Below, one piece after another: positions 1-5,462 of a stretch of DNA of 5,798 bases. The DNA is taken from contig DATAYF010000584.1 of assembly GCA_036272735.1 (NCBI GenBank), positions 1 through 5,798 on the forward strand, read 5' to 3'. Under the pieces are notes generated by a model. It did not search any database and had not been told where the DNA came from. It worked only from the letters and a program-made list of their open reading frames with translations. The stretch's first letter is position 1. Every line of letters begins with the position of its first letter. The stretch is from DATAYF01 sp036272735. Its GTDB lineage: Bacteria; Chloroflexota; Ktedonobacteria; Ktedonobacterales; Ktedonobacteraceae. The position numbers and the translations under genes were made by a program.

Positions 1-241
1 ATAATGGAAGTAAACCAGGTAATCCGGCCTGGAGCAGATCGGTGGTGGGTATTTCCCACAGCTTGATGACATGAAATTGAAAGTGATGGATCATCACGTC
101 ATCGTGCGTTACCCAGGTATAGGGCGAAACGGCTACCTTGACGCCTTTTTTCAGGTACACCACGAACGAATGCACCGGCAGATTATACTTACAGGTTGCT
201 AAAACATTATACTCCCTTACCTGTGCTATTTGTTTGGCTTC
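1..241 (-). pseudogene. C-terminal part of a probable Rpn/YhgA-like nuclease-transposase, 5'-truncated
   Basis: The minus strand is open from 241 to the window edge, about 80 codons. It contains YNVLATCKYNLPVHSFVVYL near its start and VIKLWEIP followed by GLPGLLPL near position 1. From memory, this order (a core strand ending LPVHS-VVYL, then an LWEIP-type strand, then G-GLLPL) is typical of Rpn/YhgA-like PD-(D/E)XK proteins, a family of recombination-promoting nucleases and putative transposases common in cyanobacteria and Chloroflexota. The N-terminal part with the catalytic residues is missing. An in-frame TGA lies at 242-244, no ATG or standard start with a ribosome site is visible, and neither other upstream frame gives a matching N-terminus. 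It is therefore most likely a 5'-truncated remnant, unless a frameshift near 240 hides the rest. The gene continues left of the window. Family assignment is by motif recall only. Confidence 0.5.
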
Positions 242-336
242 TCAAGCGGGTTCGCTAGCTTTTTCGTCCGTTCTGAGTGCATTATATTTTGCTTTTTGGT
301 TTCCTCCATCTTTGTTACTCTTTGGTCCTTTTTGTG
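242..336. promoter_or_regulatory. AT-rich intergenic stretch with possible -10 boxes
   Basis: This stretch lies between the minus-strand Rpn-like remnant and the plus-strand gene starting at 337. It is clearly richer in A+T than its surroundings. A plus-strand TATATT lies at 283-288, and the overlapping bases 281-286 read TATAAT on the minus strand. Neither has a good -35 box at the usual distance; the best plus-strand candidate is T-rich 260-265. The promoter call rests on composition and position alone. Confidence 0.2.
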
Positions 337-367
337 ATGGAACAAAGGATTCTTCTTCTTGTTCTAG
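337..367 (+). pseudogene. 5' end of an unrecognised gene split by IS element A1
   Basis: ATG at 337 opens a frame reading MEQRILLLVL. It is interrupted in codon 10 (CTA, 364-366) by element A1. Joining 337-367 directly to 1861 (dropping A1 and one CTAG copy) continues the frame without a break as LDIQEFASTRMG into the 3' part. The pre-insertion gene would have 189 codons. No Shine-Dalgarno sequence is visible before this ATG. GTG at 334 is an alternative start, and an in-frame TGA at 274-276 limits how far upstream the gene could begin. Confidence 0.6.
364..367. repeat. CTAG target-site duplication, left copy (A1)
   Basis: CTAG sits directly outside the left inverted repeat of A1 and recurs at 1857-1860 outside the right one. 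A 4-bp duplication with TA in the middle is what the IS701 family is known to make. Collapsing the two copies to one restores an open host reading frame, which supports this as the true duplication. Confidence 0.85.
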
Positions 368-384
368 TACTACTCTGTTAGTTT
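368..384 (+). repeat. Left terminal inverted repeat of A1
   Basis: The 17 bases match the complement of 1840-1856 exactly. The match stops at 385 (T against C). With the palindromic CTAG duplication the paired segment extends to 21 bp. Confidence 0.9.
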
Positions 385-389
385 TATGA

Positions 390-395
390 TACAAT
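390..395 (+). promoter_or_regulatory. Candidate -10 box of the A1 transposase gene
   Basis: TACAAT lies just inside the left end, 6 bases before the ATG at 402. A transcript from it would start at or very near the ATG, so the mRNA would be leaderless or nearly so. GGAG at 396-399 is only 2 bases from the ATG, too close to work as a normal ribosome site. No clear -35 box is visible; the region at the right distance is inside the inverted repeat and the target duplication. Confidence 0.35.
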
Positions 396-401
396 GGAGA
401 C

Positions 402-1846
402 ATGAACAAGACCCGAGTGCCGAAAGCCTCACCCGACCCCTTACCCGAACTGGCGACGTTCCTGGAGCCGTTTGCCCCGCTGTTCCGACGGCACACGAGT
501 CGAGACAGCATGGAGCGGTACTTGACTGGACTGCTGAGCGATCTGCCCCACAAGACGTGTGAGACCATCGCGGATGTGATTGCGGGAACCTCGCTCGAAC
601 GTTTGCAGCATCTACTCACCGACGCGGCTTGGGACCCGCTCCAGTTGGATGAAGCGCGCGTCAAGCGCCTGTTGGAACTGCATCCAGTGACCGATGGTAT
701 CCTGATCTTCGACGATACCGGCTTGCCGAAGAAAGGCACGGCCTCTGTCGGCGTGGCCCCACAGTACTCTGGGACCTTGGGCAAGATGGGCAATTGGAAG
801 GCTCGTTGTGAGTGCCGAGTTCCTGGCCAACGATCCGGAGATTTCCACGCCGTTCCACTGGCCGGTGAGTGCCCGCCTGTTTTTGCCTGAGTCCTGGACC
901 CAGGATACCGAGCGGCGTAAGCAAGCACAGGTGCCAGAGGAGATTCCCCTGCAAACCAAGCCAGAGATTGCTCTGAGCTTGCTGGATCAGGCGAAGCTCT
1001 GGGGCGTGCCCATCCAGGCGGTAGTCGTTGATGCAGGAGACGCGAGATAATCCGAACTTTCTCCTCGGACTCGATGAGCGACAAGTCCCCTATATGTGTG
1101 CAGTGGAGAGCACCGATCTGCTGTCGTTTGCCCCAGGAAATCCAAGCCACCGCTGCCCAGACACCTGTCTATGGCGGGCGTGGGCAGCCGCGCAAGCCTC
1201 GTCCTGCGCCCCTGTATACGGTCAAAGAGCTGATCGCGGCTTTGCCTGCCTCTGCCTGGCAAGTCATCGATTGGCGAGAGGGCACGAAAGGCACCATGCA
1301 GATCCAGGCCGTGGCCATCCGCGTCCAGTGGGCCATTGGCTCCTCTTTGCACAGCACGAGCCACAGCCGCGTTCACACCGGACCCGAAGGCTGGCTGTTA
1401 GCCGAACGCCCGGTGCCAGAAACTGTGGGTGATGAGCCGCTAACCCCTCCGGCGGAGTCGCAGAAGAAGGAAGAGGAGCAGATCAAATACTGGTTCAGCG
1501 TGCTCCCTCCGGAGACCGCGCTGCAGCGACTCGTCTTGCTGGCCCATGCGCGCTGGGTGATCGAGCAGTTTCGATGTCGATGCCAAGCAGGAATGCGGCT
1601 TCGATCACTTCCAGGGACGCAGCTTCAATGGCTTGCATCGCCACCTGGCCCTGGTCATGCTGGCCTACAGTTTCCTCATGGTGTACCGCTTAACGCTGCC
1701 TCCCGACGAGGTCTTTCCCCCCCTGCGTCACGCGAAGCTCGCTGCCTGGAGTGCATCGTCAGGTGTTGCTCTGGCTGTTCCAGGATCTTGTCCTCTGGCT
1801 CATCCACACTCAGCAGATCGAGTCCTTCCGCCCCAGAAGAAACTAA
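402..1846 (+). pseudogene. IS701-family DDE transposase, broken by five +1 frame changes (A1)
   Basis: This gene encodes the enzyme that would cut and rejoin the element's ends. Stitching six segments gives a full-length protein of about 480 residues. Segment 1 (402 to about 803) has the first catalytic Asp in LIFDDTGLPKKG (711-716) and VGVAPQYSGTLGKMGN. Segment 2 (805-1044) ends at the second Asp in AVVVDAG (1030-1032). A short segment 3 covers DNPNFLLGLDERQVPYMC. Segment 4 (about 1112-1571) has TGPEGWLLAERP and the catalytic Glu in ARWVIEQF (1563-1565). Segment 5 (1573-1716) has DAKQECGFDHFQGR. Segment 6 ends in SFRPRRN with TAA at 1844-1846. Each transition needs one extra base to be skipped (near 804, 1046, 1115, 1572 and the T/C run 1714-1723). 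No segment contains a nonsense codon. As read conventionally it cannot make a complete enzyme. Confidence 0.85.
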
Positions 1847-1856
1847 CAGAGTAGTA
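1840..1856 (-). repeat. Right terminal inverted repeat of A1
   Basis: It is the exact complement of 368-384. The transposase stop codon (1844-1846) lies inside it, so coding sequence runs to the very end of the element. Confidence 0.9.
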
Positions 1857-1860
1857 CTAG
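1857..1860. repeat. CTAG target-site duplication, right copy (A1)
   Basis: This is the second copy of the 4-bp direct repeat flanking A1. It is read in the host frame as CTA (Leu) plus the first base of GAT. Confidence 0.85.
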
Positions 1861-2399
1861 ATATCCAGGAGTTCGCCTCTACCAGGATGGGAAACATACA
1901 TGCGGTTATCCACCTGCTGAAAATTGTTGATCCCACCCAACGTGCCTCCGTTATTCAGCAACTCACAAATCGGCCGTTTGCTACCGAAGACCTGCCTGCC
2001 TACGTCGAGGCAACCAACAACCAAAAAACTGCTGAAGTTCAGGTTATGGAGCAGCTACCATCAGTGCATGGCCGGGCAGGTGCGAAGGCTTTCACTCCCA
2101 CGACTCAAGAGCCTGCAACCAGCCTGCCAAAGCTCGATGAGACTGCTACGGGCAAGGCTCCAGCCGCAAGAACCGCGCAGAGTGCGCCAGCGCCAACCGT
2201 TGTCGATGGTAGCATACCGGGGCGTGCGGAAGCGCTGGCCCGGGCACGCACGCAAATAACGAAGCTCAAAACGGCGTGTAAACAGTTGGAAGACTACGAG
2301 CGCTGGCTGCACACATACGATAGCCACGTATCGAATGCAGAGCACGAGCTGCTGGAAAAGCATGAAACATTGCTGCAGAAAATCCTGCACACTTACTAA
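1857..2399 (+). pseudogene. 3' part of an unrecognised gene split by A1; coiled-coil-like tail
   Basis: I do not recognise this protein. Joined to 337-367 it is 189 residues. In the joined protein, residues 1 to about 65 look folded (QEFASTRMGNIHAVIHLLKI, then DPTQRASVIQQLTNRPF). Residues about 65-130 form a Pro/Ala/Thr-rich linker of low complexity. The last 55 or so are charged and helix-prone with heptad-like spacing (ARARTQITKLKTACKQLEDY, later ELLEKHETLLQKIL), suggesting a coiled coil. There is no signal peptide, membrane segment or catalytic motif. The stop TAA is at 2397-2399, followed by a terminator at 2452. After the insertion, re-initiation could occur at ATG 1887 (AGGAG at 1867-1871, 15 bases away, too far to be efficient), giving a 170-residue product. 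The frame is intact through all 543 bases, unlike the transposases around it. Confidence 0.6.
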
Positions 2400-2451
2400 A
2401 ATGCTCGAACGGTAAACAGCCAACGCCGCTCAGTGTACGGTAGATAACAGA

Positions 2452-2510
2452 CAAGCAGGCCAGGGAAGAGCGTATGATGCTTTTTCCCTGGCCTGCTTGC
2501 TTTATTTTGA
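2452..2510 (+). terminator. Strong intrinsic terminator, probably serving both convergent genes
   Basis: A 16-bp perfect stem pairs 2452-2467 (CAAGCAGGCCAGGGAA) with 2484-2499. AGC/GCT in the loop can extend the pairing. The plus-strand side is followed by CTTTATTTTG. It lies 52 bases after the stop of the plus-strand gene and 44 bases beyond the uvrA stop on the other strand. The minus-strand side has a weaker T-tract (GTCTGTTATC), so termination is best supported for the plus strand. Confidence 0.8.
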
Positions 2511-2543
2511 ATGTTCTTCTGCATACGCTTGCTTGCACTTTTG

Positions 2544-2659
2544 CTAGTGGAGTTTCTCCTGTAAGAAATGCCCGGTAAGCGAATGTGGATGGCGTGCCAC
2601 TTCTTCCGGCGTACCCTGACAGACAATCTCACCGCCATGCTCTCCACCCTCCGGTCCTA
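2544..2659 (-). pseudogene. uvrA: C-terminal tail of UvrA (excinuclease ABC subunit A), cut off by IS insertions
   Basis: Read on the minus strand, this encodes GPEGGEHGGEIVCQGTPEEV, then ARHPHSLTGHFLQEKLH and a TAG stop at 2544-2546. It corresponds to the end of UvrA's second ATPase domain, where families read D-L-G-P-E-G-G...G-TPEEVA...S-TG-FL. UvrA is the damage-sensing ATPase of nucleotide-excision repair. The frame is intact but only 38 codons remain. Upstream, the conserved Leu codon is lost at 2658-2660, where the DNA passes into IS sequence. Removing element B and IS630 restores CTA-GGA (Leu-Gly) at this point, so the break is exactly a CTAG target used by A2. The rest of uvrA should lie beyond the window on the far side of A2. 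As it stands, any product lacks this tail. Confidence 0.8.
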
Positions 2660-2660
2660 C
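2657..2660. repeat. CTAC target-site duplication, left copy (element B)
   Basis: CTAC directly outside the left end of B recurs at 4219-4222. It is not palindromic, so the direct repeat is informative. It consists of C-TA from uvrA/IS630's target plus what is probably the first base of IS630. Confidence 0.8.
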
Positions 2661-2677
2661 CGGTACTTTGTTGACAG
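2661..2677 (+). repeat. Left terminal inverted repeat of element B
   Basis: It is an exact 17-base match to the complement of 4202-4218. After 2677 the two ends differ, with only a loosely conserved CAAG further in. Confidence 0.88.
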
Positions 2678-2705
2678 TGGAGCAAGAGTGATAAAATGAG
2701 GAGAG

Positions 2706-2711
2706 AGGAGG
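2706..2711 (+). promoter_or_regulatory. Ribosome binding site of the element B transposase
   Basis: A full AGGAGG lies 8 bases before ATG at 2720, which fixes that ATG rather than the in-frame ATG at 2696. A possible -10 box (TAAAAT, about 2692-2697) lies just upstream. Confidence 0.8.
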
Positions 2712-2719
2712 CAGGTGAG

Positions 2720-4198
2720 ATGACGAAAAGACGAGCTATACCGACGGCGCCCGAGCCACTGGAAACCTACGCCCGGCACTTTGATGACCGGTTTGGAAAG
2801 AGCAATCAGCGAGAAGGGTTTCGGCAGTATCTGGAAGGCTTGCTGCTGCCCTCGGAGCGCCACAAGACGCTGACCGGGTTGGTCAACACCGAGCCACTGG
2901 TCGGGGCCCAGCTGCCACGTGCCCAAAAGGTGCAATGGTTTCTCTCCGAATCAGATTGGGATGCGCACCAGGTGCAGGCGGTGCGGCTCAAACTGCTGCG
3001 GGAAGACCCGTCAACCGCGCCCAATGCGCGAGGGGTTCTGGTGATTGATGAAACGGGAGACCGCAAGGATGGTGACAAGACGGCCCACGTCAGCCGACAA
3101 TACCTGGCCAACGTGGGGAAGATTGACAACGGGGTGGTCTCGGTGAGCAGCCTGTCGGGTGCGTGAGGGCCGATGAACGGGTCTATTACCCGCTGGAGGT
3201 GGAGCCGTACACTCCAGACGGGTATTTTGCCAAAGGCAAGCACGATCCCCACTTTCGCACCAAGCTGAAGATCGCGTTCGAACTGGTGAAGCAAGCGCTT
3301 CAAGAGGGCATCCCCTTTCGTGCCATGGTAGCTGACTCGTTCTATGGAGAAGATCGTGGCTTGAAGCGAGGATTGCGTCAACTGAACGTGCCGTATGTCA
3401 TGGCCCTCAAACCCTCCCATGCGTGGTACCATCCAGAAGAGGTGGCAGGCACGCTGCAAGACGTGGCGCAGGAGGCTGGTTGGGAAAGGGCACAGCAGCC
3501 GGGAAAGTGGATACGCATCATCAGAAGTTTTCGTGATGGCAGCACCCAGGACTGGTGGGCCGTGGAGATCGTAGCGGGGCCGTACGGACCCGACAAGCAA
3601 GAACGCGCCATCGTGGCCACCACCGATCCCCAGACGCTCCCCGACCTCTCCACCTGGTACTTGGTCACCAACCTGCCTGCCCCAACCGAACGTCCGGGAA
3701 GCCCGCCGCCGTTGTCTCCAGCCAGTCTGGAAGAAGTGATCCGCTTGTATGGGCTGCGCATGTGGGTGGAGCAGAGTTATAAGCAGGTCAAACACGCCCT
3801 GGGTTGGTCGAAGTCACAGGTGCGCAGTGACAAAGCGATCCGGCGGCACTGGCAGTTGGTCTGTTGTGCCTTCTCCTTTTGCTGGTATCATGCCAGCCAC
3901 GCCTCTTCCAGCACAGCAGGCGCGCTGCTCAAGCCAGCGGAGCCGGAAGTGCACCCAGAGACAAACGTTCCTGCCCAAGGAGTGGGAACGGGGGGGGGAA
4001 ATCAGCGAGCGCAAAGGAATGAGGCCACAGATGTCCTGGCCAGCGGCCCTGCGAGCAGTACGCGCATGGTTGGAGCCCTGGATCATGTTACGGCGCTACT
4101 GGTGCGGGTGGTCCTCACTGCCCCCTCCTCCTGCCATGCAACAGCTGCTTCAGTGGCTTGAATGTGGAGGGGCTCTCGCTCTCTACAACTCTTCTTGA
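2720..4198 (+). pseudogene. IS701-family DDE transposase, two frame breaks (element B)
   Basis: Three segments make a full-length transposase of about 490 residues. Segment 1 (2720-3154) carries the first catalytic Asp in VLVIDETGDRKDG (3047-3049) and VSRQYLANVGKIDNGVVSVS. Segment 2 (3169 to about 3989) starts ADERVYYPLEVEPYTP. It has the second Asp in FRAMVADSFYGED (3334-3336) and the catalytic Glu in MWVEQSYKQVKHALGW (3769-3771). Segment 3 ends RYWCGWSSLPPP...ALYNSS with TGA at 4196-4198. The first break replaces the usual Tyr codon before ADERVYYP with 14 bases (3155-3168), giving a TGA at 3164-3166 that overlaps a GTG at 3163. The second is an extra G in a run of nine (3990-3998). Segments 2 and 3 contain no nonsense codons. 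Whether the GTG overlap allows a second polypeptide to be made is unknown. Confidence 0.85.
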
Positions 4199-4201
4199 CC
4201 C

Positions 4202-4218
4202 CTGTCAACAAAGTACCG
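4202..4218 (-). repeat. Right terminal inverted repeat of element B
   Basis: It is the exact complement of 2661-2677. The transposase stop lies 3 bases before it. Confidence 0.88.
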
Positions 4219-4222
4219 CTAC
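4219..4222. repeat. CTAC target-site duplication, right copy (element B)
   Basis: This is the second copy of CTAC. It includes the TA (4220-4221) that serves as the left target duplication of IS630, and position 4222 is probably the outermost base of IS630. That overlap dates B after IS630. Confidence 0.8.
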
Positions 4223-4237
4223 TGCTCTGTTCCTCAA
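4223..4237 (+). repeat. Left terminal inverted repeat of IS630
   Basis: It pairs exactly with 5427-5441. Weaker similarity continues inward (GATA in both). The transposase stop codon (4234-4236 on the minus strand) lies within it. Confidence 0.85.
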
Positions 4238-5378
4238 AGGCGATAATAAAGGAGGCGATGCAAATGGCGGCGCGTTTTGGGCGGTCGTCCCCAGACCCAC
4301 GGCTTGGCTCGGTGGTTGAGTTGGGCAGTGGCAACCTGCATCGCGCGTTCAATCTCATCAGCATTGGCAAAGCTCTGGCCGGCGAAGGCATCACGGCGGA
4401 ACAGGCGCCCACAGACCCCAACCAACCCTCCTGCAAATTCAGCCAACAGGCTCCTTTGGGAATAAAGATGTGCTGGATGCGCGGGTGCTCCGCGAGCCAG
4501 GTGCGCGTTTGCAGGCTGTTATGGCTACTCAGGTTGTCTGTGATGATGAAGATATCCCCAATGGGATTGTCCGCTTCGATGTCCTTGAGCAACTCGATAT
4601 AATTCTTGGAATTACGCGCAGCCGCACAGCGCGTGATCTCCTTGCCATCGCAGACCCGCAGCGCCCCATAGAGCCACACCTTGTCATCCCCACGACTGTA
4701 CTCCAACGGGGCTTTGATGCGATGCCCATCCACTGACCAGCCAGGCGCCGGCGCAAAGGTGCGTGGGATCACCGGTCCGAGTTCGTCGGTGCAGATGGTC
4801 GTCGATCCTTTGGGCGGCTCGGTGTAGTGGATGACGACCACTGTTCTTTTGAGGCGAACTCCTGGTCATCGCTGGTTCCCCAACTGTGGGTGCGGCGCCA
4901 GCGCTTGCCTTCGCGCAGGTAAATGCGTCGGATCTGACTGCGCTCTATCTGGATCCCTGCGGCATGGGCGGCAAAGGTCGAGGGTATCCAGGCTCCATTG
5001 GGCTGACCCTTCTTCCTCACGAGCCTCCAGGCTTCCATCCGCATACCGCTCCAACCTCCCCGGAGGCGGCAGCTTGACCAGGGCGAGAATCCGACTGCGC
5101 TCCTGCTCGGTCAAACGGGGCTTGCGTCCGGCTCCTTCCCGCATTCCCAGGCCGTTGATCCCTTCCGCATTGAACCGGCCCAAGTGAATGCGCACGGTTC
5201 TTGGATGGCAAGAGAGCGTGGTGGCGATCTCTTGAGGCGTCTTGCCTGCCCAACTCTCCACCACCATTTGGGCATGAAACTTCCAATCAGCTGGGGCATG
5301 AAGGCTCCTGGCTAGTTTGCGCACCTGGCGTTCTTCCCGTTTATCTTGCGCTGCTCGTGCTTTCACGTGCTTGGACAT
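4234..5378 (-). pseudogene. IS630-family (Tc1/mariner-like) transposase, three frame breaks
   Basis: The gene starts at ATG 5378. Residues about 1-110 hold a helix-turn-helix DNA-binding region (TPQEIATTLSCHPRTVRIHL) and the GAGRKPRLTEQER linker. The catalytic domain follows in pieces: WSLDTL then AAHAAGIQIERSQIRRIYLR and WRRTHSWGTS. The first Asp is in CTDELGPVIPR (4785-4787), the second in IITDNLSSHNS (4536-4538), and the Glu in WLNLQEGW (4428-4430). It ends RPWVWGRPP-like AKPWVWGRPPKTRR...YYRL with a stop at 4234-4236. Frame breaks are: +1 near 4975-4983; one A missing from an A run (TTTT on the plus strand, 4847-4850); and 14 bases in place of a Trp codon right after the catalytic Glu (4408-4421). 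No nonsense codons occur in the matching frames. Full length would be about 370 residues, normal for the family. Confidence 0.85.
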
Positions 5379-5385
5379 GGCTCTG

Positions 5386-5391
5386 CTCCTT
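5386..5391 (-). promoter_or_regulatory. Ribosome binding site of the IS630 transposase
   Basis: AAGGAG on the minus strand lies 7 bases before the ATG at 5378, supporting that start. Confidence 0.7.
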
Positions 5392-5426
5392 CCTCGGTGA
5401 CTTTCTCCTCTCCTATGGTATCACTA

Positions 5427-5441
5427 TTGAGGAACAGAGCA
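5427..5441 (-). repeat. Right terminal inverted repeat of IS630
   Basis: It is the exact complement of 4223-4237. It is followed by C, then the TA target duplication (5443-5444), then G of the original CTAG. Confidence 0.85.
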
Positions 5442-5445
5442 CTAG

Positions 5446-5462
5446 TACTACTTTGTTAGTTT
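5446..5462 (+). repeat. Terminal inverted repeat of A2
   Basis: It matches the A1 left repeat at 16 of 17 bases (T at 5453 where A1 has C). Its partner is outside the window. Confidence 0.85.

Larger units (their letters stand above)
368..1856 (+). mobile_element. IS701-family insertion sequence, copy A1, complete ends
   Basis: The element is 1,489 bp, a usual size for IS701-family elements. Its ends are 17-bp perfect inverted repeats (368-384 TACTACTCTGTTAGTTT and its complement at 1840-1856), flanked by CTAG on both sides. It carries a single transposase gene occupying 402-1846 and no cargo. The gene is broken by several frame changes, so the copy is probably immobile unless served in trans. 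A diverged relative (A2) lies at 5446 to the window end in the opposite orientation. A1 sits in the same orientation as the gene it interrupts. Confidence 0.9.
2661..4218 (+). mobile_element. IS701-like insertion sequence, element B, complete ends
   Basis: The element is 1,558 bp. Its 17-bp perfect inverted repeats are 2661-2677 (CGGTACTTTGTTGACAG) and the complement at 4202-4218, flanked by the 4-bp direct repeat CTAC. It carries one transposase gene (2720-4198) with a good ribosome site and no cargo. Its transposase is a different lineage from A1/A2 (VIDETGDRKDG instead of FDDTGLPKKG), and its end sequence also differs. It was the last of the three elements to enter the uvrA region, because its target duplication contains the uvrA/IS630 junction. 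Confidence 0.88.
4222..5442 (-). mobile_element. IS630-family insertion sequence, complete ends
   Basis: The element is about 1,221 bp, flanked by TA on both sides (4220-4221 and 5443-5444). The 15-bp perfect inverted repeats are 4223-4237 (TGCTCTGTTCCTCAA) and the complement at 5427-5441. The outermost base differs between ends. IS630-family elements duplicate a TA, and IS630 itself is known to prefer CTAG; here the flanks are C-TA on the left and TA-G on the right, the two halves of CTAG. The element carries one frame-broken transposase gene on the minus strand and nothing else. It separates uvrA (and later element B) from A2. Confidence 0.88.

Noticed and set aside
242..1150. Long minus-strand open frame (302 codons) opposite the A1 transposase
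   Set aside because: Its product shows no family features, and the opposite strand carries the conserved DDE transposase motifs. Long antisense open frames are common in G+C-rich coding DNA.
1074..2399. A single 441-codon plus-strand protein fusing transposase to the unknown gene
   Set aside because: The middle part (about 1573-1856) is the transposase read in the wrong frame. The fusion arises only because A1 is frame-broken and inserted in phase by chance.
2400..2543. A small gene or regulatory RNA between the unknown gene and uvrA
   Set aside because: Apart from the terminator stem-loop, no start with a ribosome site, no conserved fold and no convincing open frame is visible.
3160..3170. 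Translational coupling (GTG/TGA overlap) as evidence for a designed two-subunit transposase in element B
   Set aside because: The overlap lies inside a 14-base segment that replaces a conserved codon, and there is no ribosome site before the GTG. Accidental creation by an insertion is simpler.
2806..3795. Long minus-strand open frame (329 codons) opposite the element B transposase
   Set aside because: The plus strand has clear catalytic motifs and a ribosome site. The antisense frame lacks both and crosses a frame break in the real gene.
2663..4216. GTAC as the target duplication of element B, with shorter inverted repeats
   Set aside because: GTAC is palindromic, so repeats of it are uninformative. 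Placing the ends at 2661 and 4218 gives 17-bp perfect repeats flanked by the non-palindromic direct repeat CTAC, and removal then restores the uvrA LGPEGG motif.
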